Below, piece by piece: positions 33,915 through 47,388 of a stretch of 64,000 nucleotides of DNA. The stretch's first letter is position 1. Every line of letters starts with the position of its first letter. The notes under the pieces were generated by a model. The model searched no databases and was not told the DNA's origin. It saw nothing but the letters and a program-made list of their open reading frames with translations. Source of the DNA: Heterostelium multicystogenum (Eukaryota > Evosea > Eumycetozoa > Acytosteliales > Acytosteliaceae); contig RCNN01000061.1 of assembly GCA_003667245.1 (NCBI GenBank), positions 60,779-124,778 of the forward strand, in the 5' to 3' direction. The position numbers were made by a program, and so were the translations under genes.

Positions 33915-36900
33915 TTATTGAGAAACTGTTTTACCAAGATAACCCATTTTGAATACTTTGAAATCGGAATTTGAGTCCATTTTAACAATACCTGAAATTG
34001 TGTTACCTGGTGAAATTACAAACAATGTACCTGTGCTACCAATGTATTGACCTTTGATGACAATGACACGCTCTTTCTTGGCTGGTTGAACCAGATCGAG
34101 TATGTCTTGAGAGACATTTCTGACGTATTTGCCGTCGGCGAGCTCGACTGAGACAATTCCATTGTTGCATTCCTTGACGACTGCGGTTTGACCACTGTGC
34201 TCGGTTCCTGGTTTGAATGTGACTTCGATGTCGACACCCTTCCATGGAGTTCCTTCGAGGTCGTCGTCTTGGTCGTCGATCGATGGAGTTGATGGTGTGG
34301 CTGGAGTCTGTGGTGCATATGGTGTAAAGGGTGATGCTGGAATATTGTCGCTACCCTGTGGTGTTGGATGTTCGTATGAACTGATATATGAAGGTGTTGG
34401 GGTATCGAATGATGGTGTCGGTAGGTTGATAGGGGTGTAATCGTTTCTGTGTGAGTAGTCGTTCGATGGTGTAAAAGGTGAATTATAGCTAAAGTTGGTA
34501 CCGGGTGTTGTTCCGTAGTAGTCGGCGGGTGTAGATGTCTGACTGTCATCATCGTACATCGATGAGCCACGGTGTGGAGTTTGTGATCCCCATGGATCGG
34601 ACGATTGATTTCTTGCGGGTGTGTTGATTCTCATTGGAGTCATAGCAGGATTTTCCTCGCGCATTGGAGTACGACTGGCCAAATAGATCTGTGATGAGTT
34701 GTCCCAATCGTTGGACTGGGTTTGTTGGTGCACACGCTCGCCTGGAAGCAAAATATTGTTTCTCTGTACATTGATACGTCTTGAGTTGGTCTGAAGCTCA
34801 ACTTGGACCATGGTGTCTGTGCATTCACGAACAATTCCGACGTAACCCTTCCATGAACCTGTCTTGATGGTTACTGTCTTGTGCAATGGGCTGTCATCAC
34901 GTCCTCTTCCTCTTCCACCACCACGTCCACCACCGCTGTTGTTATAGCCACCACGTCCACCACTACGGTCACCGTAGTTTCCACGAGAACCTGTGTTGGC
35001 AGGAGACTGGAATGTTGGCATTGTCTTGTTTTTCGAACCACCAAGCAATGAGCAATAGTTGGCACGTACTACAAAGATTCCACCATTCTCAAATACATCT
35101 TTACTCTTTAAGAATAAAAAGTTTCTTGATATATGTAAAATGACACCTTGTTTGCCTCTAAATTGTCCATCGATAACCTCAACGACATCATTTGAATTGA
35201 GGGTATTGTGATGAGTATCCAAGGTTGTAATTGATTTAGTTCTTCTCTTATTTCCAACTTCTTGTAATTTCACTGTTGTTACATTTCCATTCTCATCTAA
35301 AATCTTAAATGAATCTCTCTCTACTTTAACAATAATTCCTACTTTTTGTGGACTAATAATAAAATTTGATAATACTGTCAATAGCTGTTCTTAATGGATC
35401 CGATTCAATTCGATATTTCTAATACATACGTAATTTGAACTAGATCGTGCAACTCATAGTTTCCAAGCTCCAGTTTTCCAGTTGCAATCTCTGTACATTC
35501 TTGAAGATCTTGTGGTCTAACCTTGATTTCAGAGATTGTTAAATCGGATAACAACACTGCTGTAATATCTTCTACACGCAAAATCAAACCAGTTTCACCC
35601 TCATATCTACCAGCTATAACTTTTACGTGATCTCCAATCTTAAAGTATTTCTGTAATTCTGAGGGATGGAATATCAATATTTCCTGTTTAGATCATTTAA
35701 ATTAGATTAGTTGATGATGGAATATGACTTTCAATTTATTATTACTTACAGAGAGTGAATCATGTATTGGTACAACTGCTACAGATTTGTCGTCAACAGA
35801 ATCTACTATACCCATAAGATTCTTGAGATCACCTTCTATAACTTTAACTGTATCACCTTTGCTGAAACTAACAGGACGTGCTGCAACTTTTGGAATGATC
35901 TGTGCATCCAAAATACTGTTCATTGTTGGTACTTGTTCGCTGTCATCAAATCCATAACCATCGTTCTCAGTCTCTGGTCTGTTTTGGAACTTTTGTAGCT
36001 CTTCGAGTGATGGGACGACTCCATCTGTAATTAAACTTCTTACTCTCATAACTTTGAGAAGGAATCCATTGCTATATTTCTCTCCGCCCATTAAATAGTG
36101 GTCTGGCTTCTTAATAATATCGTATCCCTTTGCCGCGAGGTCATTCGAGTTGAAGAATGCCTGGGGTGGACGAATCTTTTTACGTTTTTTGTTTTCATCG
36201 GGTGTCAAAGATGATGGTCCTGCCATGTCGATACGTGGAATCAACTTTACTGTACAACGACCAAGGTCGCTCTTGTAGTCTACTACTTGACCAATGTCGT
36301 CTTTGTATTTACCAAGCTTGCAACGAATCCATGTTCCAATAGGCAAATTAGATGACTTTCTGTTGGTGGACAAAATTTCAATCATATCCTTCAATGGGAT
36401 CAACATCATTCCACTATGAATAATCGATGGCATTCCTTTGATAGCTTGCTTAACATGAAGCTCACGCTCGGCTTCAATGTAGACATGTCCTGGCAAGTGG
36501 TTTGGAGCCAACACTGACTTGATCAAAACTCTATCAACAGGTGGTCCATTCTGACTGTTGAGGAATTTCTGCAACATCGATGCTACAAATGACTTTTCCT
36601 CACCGACTTTGCACTTTAAACGCCAATAACTCTGGTTGGGCAGCTCTTCTGGGTAGGAGTCATCGTAGTCCTCCTCCTCTTCTTCACGACGCTCATAGTC
36701 AGCTGCGATTTCTTCAATTTCTCTTTCGATTTGATCGTTTGATTTTCCAATGGAGCCTTGATAGGTGCTCAATGATGATCGCTCTTTGCTCAGCTGATCT
36801 CTTGCAAGAGCCTCCCAACCTTCTTCTCCTTCCTCTTCTTCTTCTTCGTAGTCATCATCATCTTCTGCCTCCTCTTCGAAAAGTGACTCCACACGTTTTT

Positions 36901-37075
36901 TACTCTTAGATTTTCCTCTGTTGCTGCTGCTGCTTTTTGATGTTTTACCCTTCTTTCTAGGACGATCTTCCTCTTCATCTTCTTCCTCTTCCTCCTCTTC
37001 ATAATCATCTTCTTCCTCTTCCTCCTCATCTAATTGATCATCGTATTCATCATCACGTTCATCACCACTCGACAT
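33915..37075 (-). CDS. spt5: Transcription elongation factor SPT5
   Basis: Three exons: 35750-37075, 35430-35683 and 33915-35352 (introns 66 and 77 nt); 1005 aa with no frame error. A very acidic N-terminus (residues 1-110, Glu/Asp runs and a Lys/Ser basic island) precedes the NGN domain (SYWRLKCKVGEEKSFVASML to about residue 230). Several KOW motifs follow, for example KLGKYKDDIGQVVDYKSDLG, GDTVKVIEGDLKNLMGIV, IGDHVKVIAGRYEGETGLI and DVVEVIDGQFRGKQGVILH. There is a Gly/Arg stretch, then a C-terminal region rich in TP dipeptides (SQTPHRG, TPADYYG, PTPSFDTPTPSY) that is the target of CDK9-type kinases in the family, and a final KOW. Role: with SPT4 it forms DSIF on RNA polymerase II. Confidence 0.95.
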
Positions 37076-37337
37076 TTTTCAAAACTAATGAATTTCCAAT
37101 AAATAAATAAATTAACAAAACTACTACTAGTAATAATGCACTATACTATGCTTCTAGATTAGATTATAACTATATAAATATTATATATAATATATTTATA
37201 TTTAACAAACAAAATGAATAAATAGAATAAAGATAGATTTTAGACTTTAGACTTTTAAATCAATCATCCAATGAATATTACAATATAAAATAATTCTTTG
37301 GATATCTATGTAAATAAGTATATAACTGTAGCTATCT

Positions 37338-37392
37338 AACTAACTAACTATCTATATAGCTATCTAACTAACTATCTATCTATCTATCTATT
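37338..37392. repeat. Imperfect CTAA/CTAT tetranucleotide tract
   Basis: Runs of CTAACTAACTAA and CTATCTATCTATCTAT with a short interruption. Confidence 0.8.
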
Positions 37393-37711
37393 TCTTTGTT
37401 GTTGATGGTAACAGTTGCTATTGTTAAATGGCGAAAGAATGAACAAGCAAACCTTATTAATAATCATACATTATTAATTTTAAAAACAACAAAAAATAAA
37501 ATTTCAAAAATAAAAAAAAATAATAACCGTTACCAAAAATCTTATTTTAAAAAATATTTGTGCTTTTTTACTTTTTGCTTTGGGAGAATGCTAAAACTAC
37601 TCCAACTGTAATAATATAATATAATATCATATAATATTAATTATTTATTTAATTATTATTATTTAATTAAGTAAATTGATTAAACATTACCCTCCAATCT
37701 GCTCATTGTTA

Positions 37712-37738
37712 TTGTTGTTGTTGTTGTTGTTGTTGTTG
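37712..37738. repeat. (TTG)9 microsatellite
   Basis: Nine uninterrupted TTG units in an intergenic region. Confidence 0.85.
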
Positions 37739-38289
37739 TGATACCAACTTCAAGCAATCATGTTATTCTATAGATAATCATTATTCATTTGTTATTATTC
37801 TTAATCTTTGTTCATTGTTATATTCTAGAATATAACATGCTTAAGTTCTTCTTACTTTTCTTATGCTTCTCTCTTGTATATTTTTGTATATTATGACTAT
37901 CACTTACTTGTGTCTAATCATTTCTTATATCTTTAATTTACAATGTAAAACAAATATAGCTATAAGCAAAGTATATTAGATCTAATAGGTGATGGTATGT
38001 TTTACTTGTATAAATAAATGAATGAATAAATATATATTCTATATTCATTCTTTAATTTATGTATATTTATTATTATTGTACATGATTAATATGCTTGACA
38101 GTTTAATGATTGGTACAACATTCGATATATATTGACTTAACTTATATGTATTTCATAATAGATAGTGAATGTATATATATGTTTTATATTAAGATGCTCT
38201 GTTTGATTTGTTTAGTTTTGTTGTTGTTGTTGTTGTCATTCTGTTTCTATTTCTTTCTATTTTAACATGTGGTTGAATTGATTATTGAG

Positions 38290-38841
38290 TTATTGTTGTA
38301 GCTTCTTAATTGCATCTAGAAGTGACTGGTACTCTGGGTTGGTTGATTTATCTTGTTGTGCATGCTTGTAGATGTTTTGACATTCCAAAAGTGTATTGAG
38401 TGCATTCTGCTTCTGGTTGAGTTGTAGTTGCAAGACGGAGATGTCACCAAGTAGTCCGATCAGCTTCATTGAGTTTGCAGAGTGTAGCTTCTTCCAGAGC
38501 TCAAGTGAGTGTTGATAGTGTTGGAGCGAGCTTGCCATCTTCTCGCTCTCGAACGAGTAGCAGTATCCAAGTCCAAGTGCGGTGACAGCCATCTCCTCAG
38601 TGTCGTTCGACTTGACAGCCTCGTCGTTGGCCTTAGTGAGTTTCTCCTCAGCAGTCTTGCCACCGTCCTTGGTGAACGACTGCATTCCACTGATGAAGAG
38701 CAGCATTGACTTCGATGGTCTTGGAGTGTTTCCATGGTCGTCCTGGTTGATTGTTGATAGGCTCTCCAACAATCTAATGGGAGGAGCCAAGACTGACTTC
38801 TTTCTGGCGGCTGGTTGTTGAGTTGTAGTTGAGCTTGCCAT
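38290..38841 (-). CDS. Small helical TPR-like protein, 183 aa
   Basis: Single exon with clear coding composition. After a disordered Thr/Gln/Ala start, residues 45-180 are helix pairs. VTALGLGYCYSFESEKMASSLQHYQHSLELWKKL has the small/large residue pattern of a TPR, and ISVLQLQLNQKQNALNTLLECQNIYKHA is a second unit. No catalytic motif. Probably a cytosolic interaction protein. The gene has long AT-rich flanks on both sides. Confidence 0.75.
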   Translation of the reverse strand: MASSTTTQQPAARKKSVLAPPIRLLESLSTINQDDHGNTPRPSKSMLLFISGMQSFTKDGGKTAEEKLTKANDEAVKSNDTEEMAVTALGLGYCYSFESEKMASSLQHYQHSLELWKKLHSANSMKLIGLLGDISVLQLQLNQKQNALNTLLECQNIYKHAQQDKSTNPEYQSLLDAIKKLQQ

Positions 38842-40024
38842 ATTCTTCTTCCTTTCTTAACTTCTTCTTTATATATACTATTTTATTTATTATTTGTATA
38901 TTTAATGATCTAACTGTCGTTGTTAATTTAGTTGATTGACTTGATTGGTAATATGAACTAAATAGTATGTTTAATTTTCTTTTTTTAATTATTTTTCCCA
39001 ATCAAAGTCAAAGACTCCACTTATTGTTAATCACCCCCCATTTTTGATCAAATTAATTCAATTTTGTTTGGTGTTTTTTTATTGTTGTTTTTTTCGAATT
39101 CACCCAATTATTTTCAACGATCTCAAGATACATTTGCTAGGTGATTTGGCGGTGCTAATAATGGAACACCTATCGTGATTTGTAGATCAATAAGAAGAAG
39201 ACCATAAGGGTTCAGATTGACTGTCCAATTTTTATTTTTTATTGTACCTTCGTTACAAACAACGATTATTAGGTTTTTTGAAATTGAAAAGAAAACAAAA
39301 AGACAACCATCAATGCAACATCAAACAAATCTAAAACACCAACAGATAGAATAGAATAATTATAGTATTTAAACTTTATAAATAACAATATATTATTCTA
39401 AATTTCTATCTTTGTAATAATACCAAATTAATTGTATCATCATAAAAATAGTATTAGAAACAATATATAATAATATTTTGTAACATTAGTAAACATCAAA
39501 TAACTATATAATTTGATTTATATATGTAAGTCCACAACAAATCTAGATTTAGTCAATCATTGTGTGACCAACTTTGCACCATTATTATTTGGTTTTTTTT
39601 TTTTTTTTTGTGATTCCCAGCAAATCTAGCATGCATTCTTGCACTACTTATTTTTCAGACGAATTTGTCAAATGTTGTTGAATTATTGGGAGTTTGCAAG
39701 TTTGCCCAACCACAATAACATTCATTTATGTTCATAGACCAAACTTAAATATAATTATTATTTACTATTCATTGTTTAGGAGAACTAGTGACATCGTATT
39801 AGATTAATATCTAATATTCATTAAAGGTTCAAACAACTGTGATAATAATCACAACTCATTGTTGATGACATTATAAAAGTATCAGACATTCAAAAATATT
39901 TCAGTTACAGTGTTGTGTCTTTTCCAAAAATATTCAACGAAAAAACAAGTAGGTTTCAAGTATCAACATAACAACAATGAATGACATCCATTCGTTGAGA
40001 TTATTGTTTGTTTACTTCCAGGTA

Positions 40025-40082
40025 GCAGTCACTTTGTCAATTAAAATAAAATCGATTTTATTTTAATTGACAAAGTGACTGC
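40025..40082. repeat. 58-bp perfect palindrome (29-bp arms, no loop)
   Basis: The left arm begins GCAGTCACTTTGTCAATTAA and the right arm is its exact reverse complement, meeting at ATCGAT. As RNA or single-stranded DNA it would form a 29-pair hairpin. No target-site duplication was noticed around it. Confidence 0.9.
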
Positions 40083-40229
40083 ATGCAATGAATCGAAATT
40101 CCAATTATATGTTCTAGAAAATTGGTAAACACATCTAATACACAACACACAACACTTAAATCAAATCAACACATACATGCTTGTTTAAAATTATAATGAA
40201 TTCAAAGTATTTATATTTGTTCGATTGCC

Positions 40230-40600
40230 AACAGTCAGATAGAAAAAGATATAAATAAATCATCATTTAAACAAATATCATCAGAACCACTACCACCAGC
40301 ACCACTATCACCACAGCCATCACCACCTCCAGAAACAACAATCAATAGCAAAAAGTAAATTATTATAACAACAGCAACAACAAAAACAACAGATTATTCT
40401 TGAACAGATATATTTAAATAGATTAGAACAGGTACTATATGAAGGATTGGATGGATATTGGTATCAAACGAAATATCAATAACAAGCAGGGCACGAAATG
40501 AAATTTAGCTGGTGAACCATCGAATGATAAAGAATTTAAGTTTGGATTTAAAAAAGAATACATACACCCCATTGGTTTTGGAATATTAATAAGATAATAA
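40230..40600 (+). other. Possible decayed coding sequence
   Basis: Protein-like pieces in shifting frames: SSEPLPPAPLSPQPSPPPET, then LNRLEQVLYEGLDGYWYQTK, then AGEPSNDKEFKFGFKKEY and IHPIGFGI. No single frame is open and no family is certain. Could be a dead exon or chance. Confidence 0.3.
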
Positions 40601-42969
40601 CAACACCATTAATACTACTTTATCGATCTATTTAAACATTATTGATGAACATAACATAACATGATTAATCAATGCTATCAGCTTAGCTTTGTCACTCACT
40701 GAAATTGGCAGGACAAGAGCTTGCTTTCAGACTAACCATTAAATAATAATAATAATAATGCTACTACTAATAGTAATGAGTAGTTAGTTGTTGTTGGTTA
40801 GCTACATTCTCAGACCATAACCAACAAGTAACATCATCAGCCAAACAACTCCATCACACTCCCACAAATCTCATCTATTTAGTAACATGAAAATAATAAT
40901 AACAATATAGATGGTTTTTGTTCTAAACAAAATAATACAAAAACACTCACACACACACACATATAAATAATCATTCACTCAACACCCACTCACCCCAACA
41001 ACAAAAGAGAATCACAATCATCACCTTAATAGGTTTGTGGGTGGTGTAGTGGTAGTGATTTATGTGTCATTCCATTAAGGTGATTAGTTTATTGATTGAT
41101 TTATTGATGTGGAAACATCAGTATCTATATCATTATAATGTTTTATTTTTCTTTTGGTTGTTATTGTTGTTGTTTCACTTTTATTTTATAACACGCACAT
41201 ATTTCCATATTTGTTCATGTATTATAGTTGTGATTGTATTTATTTGTTTATTTGTTGGGTCAGCTGAGTTTGTGTTAATTTGATTAGTAATGGTCATGAC
41301 CATTCACCTAATAACAAAAAAATTGAATTATTAATTATAAATAATTAATATAATTATATAATAGATACATAGATAGATAGATATACTAACTCATCAATTA
41401 ATTATTATTTTTCCAGAATTATCATATTATCATCATCATCCATCATCATCATCATCACATCCAAAACAATTTATAGGTACCCTAATTAATAGTAATAATA
41501 ATAATAATAATAATTATAATACAGAATATAATAACGGAACAGAGTTTAAAAAGAAAGATTAATCAATCACTCAAGCTATTCAGTTTGCTTATTTTGATAT
41601 TTAAAATCCAAATCCAAACAATCAACAATAACAATAACACTATCAATCCAATTTTAGGTAAGATAATAATATAAGAGGTGATGGGTCTATAGAATTGTCA
41701 TAATGTTAATATCTACCTACCTATTGTCACACATTATCTCTTTTTTGATTTGATTATTCAGTTTAACAATAAGCAAACTCAATTGAGTTGAGTTGAATTG
41801 AATTGAATTTCCTATTTTATACAATAGTACTAGTAAAAGTACTACTACTACAAGAAAAGAAAAGTGATATATATAAAAGGGTGGTTTTTCATTATAATTA
41901 TAATATCAATCCATCCATCACCATTATCTTATCCATCAAACATTCGGTATACTCATTATCAACAATTATCTAAAATATATTCCAAGATATAGACAGTCAC
42001 AAGTCAATCAATCAATCAAACATCACACACACATCATCCCAAAATAAAAACAAACCAATACAACATCATCTATATTATTATTTAAATACCACATCTCATT
42101 CTTATTCCTACACTTATAATTATCAATTGTAACCATTATTATTATTAATATTATTATTATCATCATCATCAGCATCATCAAAAACATCATCATCATCAAC
42201 AACTCAATCAAAAAAATTATTAATCATCCAATTATATTTAATATATTAGTAATTGTTATAAAACAACAACTATTATTAAATCAACATTATATGTTATTGG
42301 TAATATAATATTATTTGTAGTTGTACTACAATTATAATTTCAATCACTTTTTACCCTACTTTATTTTATCTTTCCTTTCCATCCAGTTTCTCCAAATATA
42401 CTTTTATTTTTTTCCAACTACAATACAAATATCCTCCTCACAACTCAACTTACTTAAATATAAATATCAATATATTGTAAAACTAAACCATTACAAATCA
42501 TATCAAATCAATTCAATCTAAATCTAAATCTAATCAACTTTAACATCAAATCTTATCAATATTATTTTTATAATATAATAATTCAATATTTAATTATAAC
42601 TAACTAACTAATTATTTATTTATTCAATTTATTTATCTTTAGATATATATATATCTAAGTAAAATTAAATGTATTAAGTCAACTTGATACAAATAGTAAT
42701 AATACAGTGTTAAAAATACAAATAGATAAAATCAGTTATCATTTTCATTTATAACAACAACAACAGCAATAATAATAATAATAATAATAATAATATTTCG
42801 AAATTCACACAATTAATCCAACCAGCCAATACAAAATCATAGTATCATCTCAAACCAACAACAAAAGAAAAGAAATAGAAATAGAAATAGAAATAACCCC
42901 ACACATCAACTAATATAGTATAGTATAGTATATTATATAGCTTACTTAGTAAAGTAATAATTTTTTGAA

Positions 42970-45900
42970 ATGGAAAAAAATAATACATCGAATTTAGATA
43001 ATTTTGATAAAGCAACAACAGCAGCAGCAGCAACAACAACAACAACAACTACACAACAGTCACCTATTGTCCCACATTCGCCTTGTTTGGCGACTATGAC
43101 TACAAAGACTACTACCACTACCACCACAACCACCATTACAGAACACAACTTTCTAGTGCCTGAGTTACTAGTTATTTCACCGAGATTGGAAAATCCACTC
43201 AACTCTACCGCTTTGTCAGCGGCCGCTTTCACACAACCCATTGTTATGGTGGACCTCCCAGAGTCAAACATCAACAACAGCAGCAACACTTGCACCGGAA
43301 ATACTAATAATAATACTAATAATTGTTTTGAACCAACCAATAACACTTCTACAACGACCGACTATATAATTATGGATCAATCAAATTTGATCAATGAGAA
43401 ATCAGTAGCACTTCAGCAATCGGTGTCTCCACCTCAACATCAGCAATCGATCATTTCAGCAAGCTTGGAATCTAATGGTGGCGCCCCTGTCATTGTCAAA
43501 ACAAGCAGCACAAGTAGCACATCTACCACAACCACTTCTCATACTGTAACAACACCTGCTCTTGAAAATAGAGTCGTCTCAACTTCACCACCCTCCACGC
43601 CCATGATGGATGATTGTCAAATTGAATTAGGCGGAAGAAACTACAATAACAAACTTTCACCTCCACTTCAATCGACAGCTTCGCCAGCATTGGACATTGA
43701 AAAGCCATCACCTGAATATATCAATGCATCAATTTCTAGTAAACAGCAAGATCAGTCTTCTTCTTCTTCCTCTGGAAATTCTGTATCCGCACCAAGCTCA
43801 CCACAAAATCAACAGACGCCAAGCTCCAGCCGCAAATCAGTGCGCAGCACTTCATCGGTGCCACTCATCAGAAACAGGGTGCAGCGTCCAACTCGTCAGA
43901 AATCACCGTCGTCAATGGGTGAAAGACCACTGCTGCATGCGGTGCTGGTCCAAGAGGAAATAAAGACACTCATCAACCAGGAGGATATAAATATGCGTGA
44001 CTCCAATGGAAACAGCATACTTCATCGTGTGTCTATCATTGGCTCTATGCTGGCCATACGACACATGGTACTTCGTGGTGCCAGAGTCAACTCCACCAAC
44101 AACTCTGGATTGACACCACTTCATTATGCAGCTTGTGCTAACCCACAGAGTGTGGAAGTCCTCCTTTACTATGGCTCGCTACCCAACTCCAAAGACAACA
44201 ACCGCGAAACTCCACTTTTTTACGCAGTCGACAGAGGACAATTTTCTATTGTATCACTCTTACTTTCGCGCGGCGCCAAAGTCACGACCACCAACAAATC
44301 AATGTCTAGAAACTCTATTCATGTAGCAGCACTCAAAGGATTCTCCAATATCTTGCGACTCTTACTCGATTATAAATGTAATATCAATGCACCCGACACC
44401 AATGGATCAACACCTTTCCATCTTTGCGTGTACCATAGTCCACCCGTTCAAAACCCAATCAACTATTGCAATTCTCCTTCATCAGCCAACAATATCGATG
44501 CATACATGTCATGCTGTGAGCTACTCTTGCAGCGTGGATCTATCCTGACGCTTCAGGACAACCAAGGTTATACACCCATCCATATTGCAAGTAGACAGGG
44601 CAAGAAGAATATCATTGATTTGATCCTATTTTACTGCAAGCAACAAAAGAACAAGTCATCCCAATCCATCTCATCCTCCATTCAAACAACAAAATCCAAG
44701 AAAGATTTAAAGTCTGAAATCGTCCTCTATATTGTAAGTATAGTATAAATCTACTCGGCTCTAAAAGTACTAATCCTGACATTATTCGAAAGCCTGATAA
44801 TAAAGGACGTTTACCATTGCATTTGGCTGCAATGGGTGGTCATTCTAGAGTGTTGGAATCATTGTTGGGAAGTGGAAAGAAATGTACTGGCATCAGAGAT
44901 GACATGGGCATGACCCCATTGTGTCTGGCTTCAATGTTTGGACATTTCGATTGTGTTGAATATCTCTATAACTTGGACCCAAAACTTAATCAGCAATGTA
45001 AATTCTATTCATCTTCTTCGATAGATTGTTCAAAGACACCGATCGATCCACTTGGAAATGACTTCCGTTTTGCGCTGGACGGAGATTACTGCGATTTAGT
45101 ATTTATCATTGAGGGACGTGATATATTTGCTCATTCAATCATGCTCCGTCAATTCAAATTCCTCAGAGACATGATTGCTTCAAGCAAGTCGCTTGCCTCA
45201 TTGCATTCGCATGCACTCAATGCGACAGGCGGACATGGTAGTCACCATCAAACTCACTCCAATCAGTATGGAGGCATCTATGGCAGCCAATACAGCTACA
45301 ACAATAGTTATATCTCACGTTCACATGATGACTCTTCGATCCACTATCACAACTCAATGATGGATGGCTATGATGAGGACTACTACAACTCCTCATCGAT
45401 GGAATACATCAGTGCTAACATCAGTGTTGGAAATGGTGTATCGACCAGTCGCGCCAAGACTCGCTCGAGAATGAACAGTGTCGTCAATCCTAGCACTTTG
45501 ACACGAATTCCAGTGGAAAAGGGAATTAGTTATGAGATATTCCGTGCAATTCTTCAGTTTGCTTACACCTCGGAAATACCGAGAGAAATAATCAACACCA
45601 CTGGAAAGCTCTCAGAATTGATGGACTATGCCAATCAATTCGATATGGAGTCACTTTCCAATCTCTGTGTCGATACTCTTTCTCAACATTGTAATGGAAG
45701 ACTAGGAACTTTGGAGATGTCAAAGTATTTGTTGAAGCAGATCAACTCTAAGCATAATGCTGACGTTACTATCATCTATGACGGTGGACAAGTGGTGCTT
45801 GCACACAGTGTCATTCTTGCAAACCGATCAACTTTCTTTAAGCTCCACTTTGAGTCATATCCAGTACTCTCGCGCTCATCCATTCCATTGTTCCCAAATA

Positions 45901-46992
45901 ATGTCAATGTATCGAGCTCACTTTCATCCTCCTTTGGCAATTCATCGCTGTCCAACATAGCAGGAACATCCACTCCTTTGCGCAAACCATCTTGCCCTTC
46001 ATCACCTGCATTAAGCGATATCCCAACAATGGGATGGGTCATTGACATTGGTGAAGCTTCACAAAAAGCAGTATTTGTCATGTTAGAGTATCTCTATTCT
46101 GGCTGCATCCCTTCAGGAAATTCATCACTTCAGCCAGCACTCTATCCACTTCTTAACCAGAAACCATCACCCACTGAAATGGATGTCATCGACATGTTGT
46201 TGCTCTCTAAGCTGGCATATGCATTGAATCTTCCAGTACTTCAGCAATATAGCACAGTTTTTGCTCTACAATACTTTGGATCCACTCAAGTTGGTCACTA
46301 TAATCAAGACCCTTTTCACATTCGATGGTAACATCGGATGGGGAAGAACCACCTCTATCGAGCCAATGTGGGGAATATGTCTTGAATGGCTCACCAAGAA
46401 GTGCAACTGGGACGAGGTAAATCGCTGTGAATCATTCCTTTCACTTGGTCCCAAGTTTATCAAGGATATCAAAAAAGAGAGAAAAGACAAGAAGAGAAAG
46501 CAAAAGGTACACGAAAAACAAACTTCAAAATCAACCAGCACCAAGCAACCAGCAGCCACAACCACCACAAATACCTCTGTCAACAGTGGACAGGAACCAA
46601 CTTTGAAAAAAGAGGAGAAATATTCAACATGGTCAAGAATGCATCCTAAAGAAATTTTAAGATCAGTATCATCTAGTTTCATCAATCACAACAATGGCAA
46701 CAATGGCAACAACAGCTCACCTCCAAGCATCTCCGTTCAAACTCCAAACTCAGCAACTCAGCAACAAGAGACACCAGCATACACCTCCAAGTCCAACAGC
46801 CCCAACAACTCCAATGGAAATGTTGCAACAACCAATGAATCAACAGCAGCAGCACCAGGTCAAGCCAAAACCACAGAATCACCCAAGCTCAACAAACAAA
46901 ATAGTATATCCAACTTTTTAAGTAAGAAGAAAGTTTGGTCTACCATTTCGCGTAAGCCAATTTCCAACCGTTCTAAATCCTTTGTTGTCTAA
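42970..46992 (+). CDS. Ankyrin-repeat protein with two BTB/POZ domains
   Basis: About 1340 aa in one exon after correcting two frame breaks. The first 300 residues are Ser/Thr/Asn/Gln-rich. Classical ankyrin repeats start at GERPLLHAVLVQEE and include NSGLTPLHYAACANPQSVEV, RETPLFYAVDRGQFSIVSLLL, QGYTPIHIASRQGKKNIIDL and GRLPLHLAAMGGHSRVLESL. BTB 1 starts at DYCDLVFIIEGRDIFAHSIM and is split by a His/Ser/Tyr-rich insert before YEIFRAILQFAYTSEIP. BTB 2 is ADVTIIYDGGQVVLAHSVIL with FVMLEYLYSGCIPS. The tail is basic, then Ser/Gln-rich. Breaks: 44735-44752 (one base lost) and 46258-46262, where four T instead of five gives STVLLYNTLDPL. The architecture suggests a cullin-3 adaptor or scaffold; partner unknown. 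Confidence 0.85.
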
Positions 46993-47388
46993 ATAAATTA
47001 GTAATCGCAACCTATCACTGCGATGAAAATCATGTTTCAAGTCTAATTTATCAACATTATTTGTATTATTATTAATATTGTCAATGAAAGTGCACCTCTC
47101 TTTACCACTACTTGTAGTTACTCAATTTCTAGACTCATTGGTCCATTTTCTTCAAAGTAAATTCAATTCCAAGGAATTTAAAGTTTTAATAAAAGATCGA
47201 ATTTCCATATAAAGAATATTTTTATAAGATCCTTTTATTCTCTTTTTTAATTACTATTTAATTTATATTAAAATTACAAAAAAAAAACAGAGTAAAAGAA
47301 TATTATATGTTACTATTAATAAAATAGATAGATATCTATGAATGGTTTCTTAGATATTTTATATTTTAGAATAGAATTATAGAAAAAT
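46993..47388. other. Intergenic
   Basis: AT-rich spacer, including a run of nine A at about 47279-47287. Nothing recognised. Confidence 0.5.

Larger units (their letters stand above)
37076..38289. other. Intergenic with simple repeats
   Basis: AT-rich spacer holding a CTAA/CTAT tetranucleotide tract (about 37338-37392) and (TTG)9 at 37712-37738. No gene. Confidence 0.6.
38842..42969. other. Long (4.1 kb) intergenic region
   Basis: Gene-poor. It holds a 58-bp perfect palindrome (40025-40082), stretches of decayed coding look (about 40230-40600), many CAA/CAT triplet runs, and poly-T at about 39592-39609. The last 1.5 kb is probably promoter and leader of the ankyrin/BTB gene. Confidence 0.55.

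Noticed and set aside
41031..41090. tRNA-like GGTGTAGTGGTAGTG motif
   Set aside because: Resembles a D arm, but there is no box B or acceptor stem downstream.
44735..44752. GTAAGTATAG as a mini-intron in the ankyrin/BTB gene
   Set aside because: Ten nucleotides is far too short to splice. A single-base error explains the frame change.
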